Shown here: in pieces, positions 1 through 5,403 of the stretch
Layout of the letters: each line of letters starts with the position of its first letter
Position numbering within the stretch: position 1 is the first letter of the stretch
DNA from: an uncultured Lachnospiraceae bacterium
GTDB taxonomy: Bacteria > Bacillota > Clostridia > Lachnospirales > Lachnospiraceae
Reading direction: 5' to 3'
Length of the DNA: 9,073 bases
Assembly: GCA_947589175.1 (NCBI GenBank)
Contig: CANPZR010000096.1
Coordinates: 1-9,073, forward strand
Program-made: the position numbers and the translations under genes
The notes under the pieces: generated by a model
What the model saw: only the letters and a program-made list of their open reading frames with translations
What the model was told of the DNA's origin: nothing
Database searches by the model: none

Positions 1-13
1 TGAGGGATTGCTT

Positions 14-1240
14 ATGTCTATGAATGATACACCCAAGGGCGAGCGCCTGCACATCGCGCTGTTCGGCCGGACCAACGCCGGCAAGTCCAGTCTGATCAAC
101 GCCATCACCGGTCAGGACCTTGCGATTGTCTCCGAGATGCGCGGGACGACGACGGATCCGGTATACAAGGCGATGGAGATTCTGCCGCTCGGCCCGGTCA
201 TGCTCATCGACACGCCGGGACTGGACGACGAGGGGATTCTCGGCGAGGAGCGGATCAAGAAAGCGCGCGGCGTGCTGAACAAGACAGACCTGGCCCTTAT
301 CATAGCGGACGGCGGCGCTCTGGCAGAGGAGCCGTCCGGAGAGCAACTGGCCTTTGAAAAAGAGATTCTGGAACTGACCCAGAAGAAAAACATACCGGCA
401 ATCGTCATTCTGAACAAGCAGGACGAGTGGCCGGACAGGGAAGCCGAGATCGCGAAGCTGGGCGATATATGCGTCAGCGCGAAAACAGGATATCACATAC
501 AGGAATTAAAAGAAATGATTGCCCACCGGGTTCCGTCTGAGGATCAGACGGGAAAACTGATAGGGGATTTGCTGTCGCCGGGAGATCTGGTAGTGCTTGT
601 CATTCCCATTGACAAGGCAGCTCCCAAGGGACGGCTGATTCTGCCGCAGCAGCAGGTGATACGGGATGTACTGGAGGTCGGCGCCACGGCCGTGGCCTGC
701 CGTGATACGGAGCTGACAGGCACCTTAGAGCGGCTGGGAACGAAACCTGCCCTGGTGGTGACAGATTCTCAGGCTTTTGCCTCGGTATCGAAGGACACGC
801 CGGAGGATATTCTTCTCACTTCCTTTTCCATTCTTTTCTCCCGCTACAAGGGAGATCTGGAAGAACAGATTCGGGGCGTGGCGGCGCTGGAACAGCTGCA
901 GGACGGCGACACTCTCCTCATGGCGGAGGGATGCACCCATCACCGCCAGTGCGACGATATCGGCACGGTCAAGCTCCCTCGCTGGATTCGGGAGTACACG
1001 GGAAAAAATCTGGTATTTGAGACCAGCAGCGGCGGCGGTTTTCCGGAAGATTTATCCAAATACCACATGGTCGTACACTGCGGCGGCTGTACATTACCGC
1101 CCAAAGAAATGGCTTTCCGCATCGAACAGGCGAAAAGCCAGCATGTACCTATTGTAAATTACGGGACACTTATCGCCCAGTTAAAGGGCGTTCTCAAACG
1201 GAGCATTCAGCCTTTCCCTAAATTCCGGGATCTGCTGTGA
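14..1240 (+). CDS. hydF: [FeFe] hydrogenase H-cluster maturation GTPase HydF
   Basis: HydF is the GTP-binding scaffold on which HydE and HydG assemble the 2Fe subcluster before transfer to apo-[FeFe]-hydrogenase in the cytoplasm. Visible in the 408-residue protein: P-loop GRTNAGKSS (18-26), the TTTD switch region (45-48), DTPG (66-69), NKQD (134-137) and SAK (155-157), forming a TrmE/Era-like GTPase domain. The C-terminal part has the HydF iron-sulfur motif: C307-x-H309, then about 45 residues later H355-C356-G-G-C359. All expected ligands are present, so the protein looks intact and of normal family length. I chose ATG at 14 because GAGGG at 2-6 sits 7 bases upstream; an in-frame TTG at 8 is too close to that site. 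No hydE or hydG is visible, and the upstream region is outside the window. Its 3' end overlaps the convergent cca gene by 23 bp. Confidence 0.96.
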   Translation: MSMNDTPKGERLHIALFGRTNAGKSSLINAITGQDLAIVSEMRGTTTDPVYKAMEILPLGPVMLIDTPGLDDEGILGEERIKKARGVLNKTDLALIIADGGALAEEPSGEQLAFEKEILELTQKKNIPAIVILNKQDEWPDREAEIAKLGDICVSAKTGYHIQELKEMIAHRVPSEDQTGKLIGDLLSPGDLVVLVIPIDKAAPKGRLILPQQQVIRDVLEVGATAVACRDTELTGTLERLGTKPALVVTDSQAFASVSKDTPEDILLTSFSILFSRYKGDLEEQIRGVAALEQLQDGDTLLMAEGCTHHRQCDDIGTVKLPRWIREYTGKNLVFETSSGGGFPEDLSKYHMVVHCGGCTLPPKEMAFRIEQAKSQHVPIVNYGTLIAQLKGVLKRSIQPFPKFRDLL

Positions 1241-2612
1241 CCGCCTGGGACATCGCGCCCCTCGCCAGATTTAACAATATATCCGGCTGATTTTTTGCGG
1301 GATCCTCCAATACTGCATCCAGCAGTATGTGGAGGATTTTTCCGATTTCCGGTCCTTTTTTCACGCCCAGCTCCATCAGCTCCCGGCCTCCTATGGCCAG
1401 ATTTTTCAAAGAGACGGCCTCGCCGTCCGCCAGAATTTCCTCATAACAGCAGATTGCCGCGTCTAATTTCGCCAGCTTTTCCTCCCGCTTGTAATCACTC
1501 TGGGAGAGAAGATCCGCCCGCTGGAGCAGAAACAGATACGGCATGGCGTCCTCCCCGATCTGATTCATAAGGCGGCGCATCCCCTTTTTCCCTGTCTCGT
1601 GGCGACGATCGTGAAACCGAATCACACGGGTGACAAGAGAAACCGTGTCATTGTCAAATTTGAGGCGGCGCAGAATCCGTCTCGCCTTTTCCGCCCCCGC
1701 CTCCGGGTGCGAGTAAAAATGATCGATTCCGTCCTCGTCCGTGCTGCGACAGTCCGGCTTAGCCACATCGTGCAGCAGTGCGGCATACGCCAGCGCCACA
1801 TGGGATTTCCCGCTGATATCCTGCTTTTCGCAGACCAGATTGTTGATATGGCGCACCGACTCCAGAGAGTGGCGTCCCACGTCAAAACAGTGATGGGGAT
1901 TGTTCTGATCTGTTTTCAACATTTCCAAAAATTCCGGCAGAAAATACGCGATCAGCCCAGTGTCCACCGCCAGCATAAGCCGGTCCGCCCCGTTTGATAC
2001 AAGCAGCTTGGTAAGCTCCGTCCGAATGCGCTCCGCGCTGACATTCACGAGAGTATCCGCCTTGGTCCGAATGGCCGCCAATGTCTTTTCTTCTATATTA
2101 AATCGCAGTTGTCCGGCAAACCGAATCCCCCGGAGCATCCGCAGGGCGTCCTCCTCAAACCGCTTCTCCGCCTCTCCCACACAGCGGATGCAGCGGCGCC
2201 GGATATCCCCCATGCCGTCAAATTCATCCACAAGGCCGCTCTCCGGACTGTAGGCCATGGCGTTGATGGTGAAATCCCGGCGCTTCAAGTCCTCGATCAG
2301 ACTGGGGGTAAAAAGCACTTCCTTTGGATGCCTGTGATCCTCGTACTCCCCGTCCATGCGGTAAGTCGTGACCTCGTACCCGACGCTGCCCATCATCACT
2401 GTCACTGTCCCGTGCTGAATCCCCGTATCAATCGTGCGCCCAAACAGCTCCTTTACCTGCTCCGGTCGGGCCGATGTGGTAATATCCCAGTCCTCCGGCT
2501 CTTTTCCCAGCACGGTATCCCGGACGCAGCCACCTACGGCATACCCCTCAAATCCGTGCTCTTTTAATGTATTCAAAATGAATCGCACATCCTCTGGAAT
2601 TTTCAAAATCAT
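1218..2612 (-). CDS. cca: CCA tRNA nucleotidyltransferase (class II, with HD domain)
   Basis: The product adds or repairs the 3'-CCA end of tRNAs from CTP and ATP. The 464-residue protein begins with a class II nucleotidyltransferase head: GGCVRD (27-32), the metal-binding D41-W-D43 pair and RRDFTINAMAY (111-121). The family's EDALRMLR and ERIRTEL segments follow. A C-terminal HD domain is marked by LLHDVAKP with H281-D282 and a later HDRRHE segment; in related enzymes this domain has phosphohydrolase activity toward 2',3'-cyclic phosphate and 2'-phosphate. Class II enzymes can be full CCA-adding or A-adding only; I cannot separate these by eye. The start is ATG at 2612-2610, with GGAG (complement of 2622-2625) 9 bases upstream and a promoter at 2642-2670. 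The last residues are encoded in the 23-bp overlap with hydF, and an antisense hydF terminator lies within the gene. Confidence 0.95.
   Translation of the reverse strand: MILKIPEDVRFILNTLKEHGFEGYAVGGCVRDTVLGKEPEDWDITTSARPEQVKELFGRTIDTGIQHGTVTVMMGSVGYEVTTYRMDGEYEDHRHPKEVLFTPSLIEDLKRRDFTINAMAYSPESGLVDEFDGMGDIRRRCIRCVGEAEKRFEEDALRMLRGIRFAGQLRFNIEEKTLAAIRTKADTLVNVSAERIRTELTKLLVSNGADRLMLAVDTGLIAYFLPEFLEMLKTDQNNPHHCFDVGRHSLESVRHINNLVCEKQDISGKSHVALAYAALLHDVAKPDCRSTDEDGIDHFYSHPEAGAEKARRILRRLKFDNDTVSLVTRVIRFHDRRHETGKKGMRRLMNQIGEDAMPYLFLLQRADLLSQSDYKREEKLAKLDAAICCYEEILADGEAVSLKNLAIGGRELMELGVKKGPEIGKILHILLDAVLEDPAKNQPDILLNLARGAMSQAVTADPGI
1302..1341 (+). terminator. Intrinsic terminator of hydF, located inside the cca coding sequence
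   Basis: Read on the + strand, ATCCTCC (1302-1308) pairs with GGAGGAT (1331-1337), and ATACTGC (1310-1316) pairs with GCAGTAT (1322-1328). The loop is ATCCA and there is a 1x2 internal loop. The stem has 14 base pairs and runs directly into a T tract (1337-1341). On the opposite strand no T tract follows, so it is directional and suits hydF. It lies about 60-100 bases past the hydF stop, within the last part of cca. Confidence 0.78.
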
Positions 2613-2641
2613 CCCCCTCTGCTCCTTTTTCCTCGTTTTTG

Positions 2642-2670
2642 ATTATACCTTTTTTTATTTTGACAAACAA
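2642..2670 (-). promoter_or_regulatory. Sigma-A-type promoter of cca
   Basis: On the minus strand the -35 is TTGTTT (complement of 2665-2670) and the -10 is TATAAT (complement of 2642-2647), with a 17-bp spacer. Transcription would start near 2635, giving a leader of about 20 bases before the cca ATG. Its -35 shares base 2665 with the -35 of the divergent queT promoter. Confidence 0.65.
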
Positions 2671-2688
2671 GAGCTTTTTCGCTATAAT
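2660..2688 (+). promoter_or_regulatory. Consensus sigma-A promoter of queT
   Basis: The -35 is TTGACA (2660-2665) and the -10 is TATAAT (2683-2688), separated by exactly 17 bp: a perfect match to the housekeeping consensus. The start point should lie near 2695, so the transcript begins just ahead of the preQ1-like riboswitch and reads into queT. Confidence 0.88.
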
Positions 2689-2707
2689 AGGATACGCTGT
2701 TGTCGGC

Positions 2708-2748
2708 TGAGTGTTCGAAACCATCCACTCATTAAAAAAACTATGGAG
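2708..2748 (+). promoter_or_regulatory. preQ1-I-like riboswitch in the queT leader
   Basis: P1 is TGAGTG (2708-2713) paired with CACTCA (2726-2731). The loop has 12 bases, beginning TTC and ending with C2725 directly before the P1 3' strand; the same placement holds for the preQ1-contacting cytosine in known preQ1-I aptamers. An A-rich tail (seven A, 2734-2740) follows, then CTATGGAG. Loop CCAT (2721-2724) can pair with ATGG (2743-2746) as the pseudoknot P2, which would bury part of a Shine-Dalgarno GGAG (2745-2748). No T tract or terminator hairpin follows, so control would be translational: ligand hides the ribosome binding site. Location downstream of a strong promoter and upstream of a queuosine-precursor transporter fits the class. 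The P2 register differs somewhat from the B. subtilis type. Confidence 0.78.
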
Positions 2749-2750
2749 CC

Positions 2751-2825
2751 AATGTGAACATAGTTCACATAGCAATTTGTATCAAAGCATCACAAATTGC
2801 AAAGCGTAAACGCTCCGGAATGGAG
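2751..2825 (+). repeat. Hairpin-rich leader module, short copy (upstream of queT)
   Basis: This module shares organisation and sequence with the longer one at about 5236-5396. It contains a palindrome (2752-2770), GTTCACAT (2763-2770), a perfect 9-bp stem-loop (GCAATTTGT 2772-2780 with ACAAATTGC 2792-2800), then AAAGCG (2801-2806). It ends in AAACGCTCCGGAATGGAG (2808-2825), whose GGAG is the queT ribosome binding site. Bases 2804-2825 match 5375-5396 at 21 of 22 positions. There is no T tract, so it is not a terminator. I do not recognise it as a described family; the outer boundaries are approximate. Confidence 0.6.
2752..2770. repeat. Perfect palindrome (8-bp arms, 3-base centre)
   Basis: ATGTGAAC and GTTCACAT flank a central ATA. 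As DNA it resembles a dimeric regulator operator: its TGTGA/TCACA arms recall Crp/Fnr-family sites, but with a 7-bp instead of a 6-bp gap. As RNA it folds into a tight hairpin that would contain both the ATG at 2752 (immediately followed by TGA) and the GTG at 2754 that lie just after the riboswitch's GGAG. Either role is inferred. Confidence 0.6.
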
Positions 2826-2831
2826 ATTATT

Positions 2832-3320
2832 ATGAAGAAAAAAACTGTTTATCTGTGTCAGGCCGCCGTCATCGCGGCCCTCTATGTCGTACTTACCTTT
2901 GTGGCCAACGCCTTCGGGTACGCGAACGGCGTCATCCAGGTCCGCCTCTCGGAAGCACTGACCATACTTCCTTTTTTTACCCCCGCCGCCGTACCCGGTC
3001 TTGTCGTAGGCTGCCTTTTGAGCAACTGGCTCACCGGCTGCGTCCCGCTCGACATCCTGTTCGGCTCCGTTGCCACACTTCTTGGCGCGCTGGGTTCTCG
3101 CGGACTACGCCGCTATATGTGGCTCGTGCCCCTGCCGCCCATTCTGGCCAACACCATCATTGTGCCCTATGTCCTCCGTTACGCCTACGGCTTAAATGAC
3201 GCTATTCCGTTTATGATGGCCACGGTGGGGGCGGGCGAGATCATTTCCTGCTTCATTCTCGGAATGCCTCTTTTGCTCTCCCTGAAAAAGTATGGACATT
3301 CTCTTTTCGAAATTCATTGA
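2832..3320 (+). CDS. queT: QueT-family queuosine precursor transporter (ECF S component)
   Basis: This is a 162-residue, strongly hydrophobic protein of the QueT/COG4708 family. These are substrate-binding S components of energy-coupling factor transporters that import a queuosine precursor for tRNA modification; they need the shared EcfT and EcfA subunits, which are not in this window. The family-typical IQVRLSEALTILP is at residues 35-47, with hydrophobic helices before and after (first about 6-28) and a basic C-terminal end. The start chosen is ATG at 2832, with GGAG (2822-2825) 6 bases upstream and the usual short MKKK N-terminus. An in-frame GTG at 2754, with its own GGAG in the riboswitch tail, would add 26 residues lacking membrane character; I consider it unlikely but cannot exclude it. 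The preQ1-like riboswitch supports the assignment. Confidence 0.9.
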   Translation: MKKKTVYLCQAAVIAALYVVLTFVANAFGYANGVIQVRLSEALTILPFFTPAAVPGLVVGCLLSNWLTGCVPLDILFGSVATLLGALGSRGLRRYMWLVPLPPILANTIIVPYVLRYAYGLNDAIPFMMATVGAGEIISCFILGMPLLLSLKKYGHSLFEIH

Positions 3321-3345
3321 TTTTTCGTTCATATGAGCGTATAAT
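3317..3345 (+). promoter_or_regulatory. Sigma-A promoter of the D,D-carboxypeptidase gene
   Basis: TTGATT (3317-3322) and TATAAT (3340-3345) are separated by 17 bp. The -35 overlaps the queT stop codon (3318-3320). The predicted start near 3352 gives a leader of about 45 bases. No terminator is seen after queT, so read-through from queT is also possible. Confidence 0.7.
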
Positions 3346-3395
3346 ATCATATACTACTACTGTCTTCTTTACACACATAAAAGGATATTATACAT

Positions 3396-4310
3396 ATGAA
3401 ACGTATTTTGATTACTATACTGCTGGCAATTTTCGTGATGGCCGGCGGCCTGCTCATTTTCAAGCAGCCGCCCTCCGAGTCGATACCGGCTCCCGCAGCG
3501 GACAGCAGCCCATCCGGGATTGCCAGCACCACAGCCGCCATATCGGCGTCCCCTTCACCGACGCCGGGGTTTCTGCCGGAAGATCTGTCCTCGATTCAGG
3601 TCTCATCCGACACCATGCCCCTGAACACGATTCCAGAGAGCATCACGGCCTTGGTGAACCGCACCTATCTCTTGCCATCGGATTATATACCGTCCGACCT
3701 GACGGAGCCCAAGGTCCAGTTCAGCTTTGACTACCCGGACGACAAGAGAAAACTGCGCCGTCCGGCGGCCAGAGCGTTAGAGAAAATGTTCCGGGCGGCG
3801 GCAAAGAAAAAAATTCAGCTCTACGGCGTATCCGGATACCGCTCCTACGCGAGGCAAAAGCAGATTTACGACCGCAACGTGTCCCTGTACGGCCACGCCA
3901 CCACGGACACCGTGTCCGCGAAGCCTGGGAGCAGCGAACACCAGACGGGACTGACCATTGACATATCCGCCCGCTCGGTGAACTTTTTGCTGGACAAAAA
4001 TTTTGCCAACACAAGAGAGGGGAAATGGGTCGCTAAAAACGCCCACAAATACGGCTATATCATTCGCTACCCGGACGGCAAGTCCGAGATTACGGGCTAC
4101 CGCTATGAACCCTGGCACATCCGCTATGTGGGAGTGACTGTCGCCACCTATCTCCACAAGCACAAGCTGACGCTGGAGGAGTTTTACGGCGTCGCGAAAT
4201 CCAAGGATGAAAAGACCGGCATCGACGTAGAAGAGCCGGGCAAGGTAAAGCACGATTCCGTTTCCGGCTCCGCCATTTCCGGAAGGAAAAAGAAGAAAAA
4301 GAGCCGTTAG
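3396..4310 (+). CDS. VanY-like D-alanyl-D-alanine carboxypeptidase (peptidase M15B), membrane-anchored
   Basis: The 304-residue protein should remove the terminal D-Ala from peptidoglycan stem peptides outside the membrane. An N-terminal hydrophobic segment (about 4-22) looks like an uncleaved anchor or signal. A Ser/Pro/Ala-rich linker (about 24-60) follows, then a VanY domain from about 125 to 265. Zinc and catalytic residues are all visible: SEHQTGLTID with H182 and D189, and EPWH with E238 and H241. SGYRSYARQ is the usual family segment before them. The C-terminus ends in a short run of lysines, unusual enough to suggest wall or polyanion contact, though this is inferred. The start ATG at 3396 has AAGGA about 10 bases upstream, a moderate site. 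VanY in resistance clusters is similar, but no vanR/S/H/A genes are nearby, so I read this as a housekeeping enzyme. plsC follows after 58 bases. Confidence 0.9.
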   Translation: MKRILITILLAIFVMAGGLLIFKQPPSESIPAPAADSSPSGIASTTAAISASPSPTPGFLPEDLSSIQVSSDTMPLNTIPESITALVNRTYLLPSDYIPSDLTEPKVQFSFDYPDDKRKLRRPAARALEKMFRAAAKKKIQLYGVSGYRSYARQKQIYDRNVSLYGHATTDTVSAKPGSSEHQTGLTIDISARSVNFLLDKNFANTREGKWVAKNAHKYGYIIRYPDGKSEITGYRYEPWHIRYVGVTVATYLHKHKLTLEEFYGVAKSKDEKTGIDVEEPGKVKHDSVSGSAISGRKKKKKSR

Positions 4311-4368
4311 CGCAAGAACGGAGAGTGGGGACAGTGTGAAAAATCACGTTCCCGAATAGGAGGACTTT

Positions 4369-5094
4369 ATGAGAACAATAATTATTCTGATTCTGTATGT
4401 AATCATCGCGATTTTGAGTATTCCGATGTATCTGGTGGAATTTCTGATCCGCCTGATCAGTCCGATGGCGGCGGCAAAGACCGCGCAGACCATTGTGCGC
4501 GCCGTATTCAATCTTGTGATGTGGATTTCCGGCTGCAAAAAGACAATCGTGGGCGTGGAAAATATCCCGACCGACACTCCGGTCATGTACGCGGCCAACC
4601 ATCGCGGTTTTTACGACATCGTGCTCGCCTACGCCACGGTGCCCACCCAGACGGCCTTTGTTTCCAAAATCAGCATTAAGAAAATGCCCTGCATCGCGCA
4701 GTGGATGTATTTTCTCAACTGCCAGTTCATGGACCGGGGCGACGTCAAGCAGAACCTCTCGATTATCCTGAACGCCATCGGCCTTGTCAAGGAGGGGTAT
4801 TCCATCTACATCGCGCCGGAGGGCACGAGAAACGCCACCGACACCCTGCTGGATTTCAAGGAGGGCAGCATGAAGATTTCCACGAAAAGCGGATGCCCGA
4901 TTGTCCCGGTGTGCCTGCACGGCACGGAGGAAATTTTTGAGAACAACCTCCCCTGGATTCACAAGGGAAATATCCGCATCGAATACGGAGAGCCCATTTA
5001 TCCCGATAAGCTGGACAAAGAGACCAAAAAGCACCTGGGAAGCTATGTTCGGAATATCGTCGCGGATATGTATCAGAAGGGGCAGAAAATTTAG
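4369..5094 (+). CDS. plsC: 1-acyl-sn-glycerol-3-phosphate acyltransferase (PlsC family)
   Basis: This is a 241-residue membrane-associated acyltransferase. The family transfers an acyl chain to lysophosphatidic acid to make phosphatidic acid for phospholipid synthesis. An N-terminal hydrophobic helix (about 4-23) would anchor it. The catalytic NHxxxxD motif is NHRGFYD (77-83); the acceptor-phosphate motif appears as APEGTRN (149-155), and the later block CPIVPVCLHG fits motif IV. The start ATG at 4369 has AGGAGG (4358-4363) 5 bases upstream, the strongest ribosome binding site in the window. It probably shares a transcript with the carboxypeptidase gene: the 58-base gap holds only a 5-bp stem (CCGTT 4304-4308 with AACGG 4317-4321) and no T tract. 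Related acyltransferases act on other lipids, so the exact acceptor is not certain. Confidence 0.88.
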   Translation: MRTIIILILYVIIAILSIPMYLVEFLIRLISPMAAAKTAQTIVRAVFNLVMWISGCKKTIVGVENIPTDTPVMYAANHRGFYDIVLAYATVPTQTAFVSKISIKKMPCIAQWMYFLNCQFMDRGDVKQNLSIILNAIGLVKEGYSIYIAPEGTRNATDTLLDFKEGSMKISTKSGCPIVPVCLHGTEEIFENNLPWIHKGNIRIEYGEPIYPDKLDKETKKHLGSYVRNIVADMYQKGQKI

Positions 5095-5110
5095 CGGACC
5101 GTTTTTATTT

Positions 5111-5153
5111 TTAAACAACTGTTCGAGAAATTTTAAACGGCTATTCGAGAAAT
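5111..5153 (+). repeat. Direct repeat, two copies with 22-bp period
   Basis: Copies at 5111-5131 and 5133-5153 match at 18 of 21 positions; both start TTAAAC and end TTCGAGAAAT. The 22-bp period is about two helical turns, so the copies would face the same side of the DNA, as paired operator sites often do. They lie after plsC and about 60 bases upstream of the candidate promoter for the next gene. No function is assigned. Confidence 0.55.
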
Positions 5154-5186
5154 CTGCTTCAAAACTGGTTTCTGTAAAAATAATGG

Positions 5187-5215
5187 TTCCCTTTTTTCCT
5201 TTTTAATGGTAGAAT
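5187..5215 (+). promoter_or_regulatory. Candidate extended -10 promoter for the small membrane-protein gene
   Basis: TGGTAGAAT (5207-5215) fits an extended -10 (TGn plus TAGAAT). The -35 position 17 bp upstream reads TTCCCT, which is poor, so activity would rely on the extended -10 or on an activator. A start near 5222 would give a long structured leader of about 180 bases. Confidence 0.4.
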
Positions 5216-5235
5216 ATATGTTGTGGTGTCCGGGG

Positions 5236-5396
5236 ATGTTCACATTGACTATTTGTGAGAAGAACTTTCAGTTCTTTGGAGCGCTCACAGAATAGTAAAG
5301 CGAACGCAGTTCGCAAAGGGAGCATAGCCCCCTTTGGATGGCAGATGAGAAACTGCTATCTCTATCGCCCCGTCGCTTAAACGCTCCGGAATGGAG
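5236..5396 (+). repeat. Hairpin-rich leader module, long copy (upstream of the 5404 gene)
   Basis: This is the longer relative of the module before queT. In order: ATGTTCACAT (5237-5246); a compound stem-loop with CTATT (5249-5253)/AATAG (5291-5295) and TGTGAG (5254-5259)/CTCACA (5284-5289), capped by AAGAAC (5260-5265)/GTTCTT (5271-5276); then AAAGCG. Next come a GCGAAC/GTTCGC hairpin (5300-5314) and an AAAGGG/CCCTTT hairpin (5315-5335). About 40 less structured bases follow, then AAACGCTCCGGAATGGAG (5379-5396), which supplies the ribosome binding site. Order and end sequences match the short copy. It also occupies most of the 309-base gene-free stretch 5095-5403. Boundaries are approximate. 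Confidence 0.6.
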
Positions 5397-5403
5397 GAAT
5401 TAC

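Noticed and set aside
1003..1026. Possible minus-strand terminator for cca inside hydF (CTGGT/ACCAG stem followed by T6)
   Set aside because: The stem is only 5 bp, too weak to call, although the T tract is good; cca may terminate elsewhere.
2754..2831. N-terminal extension of QueT from GTG 2754
   Set aside because: The 26 added residues are hydrophilic and not family-like, and a better placed GGAG serves the ATG at 2832. Kept only as an alternative in the findings.
4090..5118. A 342-codon open frame on the minus strand across plsC
   Set aside because: It is antisense to plsC and the carboxypeptidase 3' end, has no ribosome binding site or recognisable motif, and plsC has clear catalytic motifs and a strong RBS.
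5099..5140. CCGTTT/AAACGG pairing after plsC as a terminator
   Set aside because: The arms are 6 bp with a loop of about 30 bases and no T tract after the 3' arm.
5301..5313. LexA/SOS-box-like CGAAC-GCA-GTTCG
   Set aside because: The Gram-positive LexA site has a 4-base gap, here it is 3, and the sequence is explained as one hairpin of the leader module.
5338..5403. N-terminal extension of the 5404 gene from ATG 5338
   Set aside because: No ribosome binding site precedes it, and the sequence is part of the repeated leader module, which reads in another frame relative to the shared repeat before queT.
5222..5403. T-box or other known aminoacylation riboswitch
   Set aside because: No T-box sequence, no terminator/antiterminator pair, and the downstream gene is not a synthetase or amino-acid transporter.
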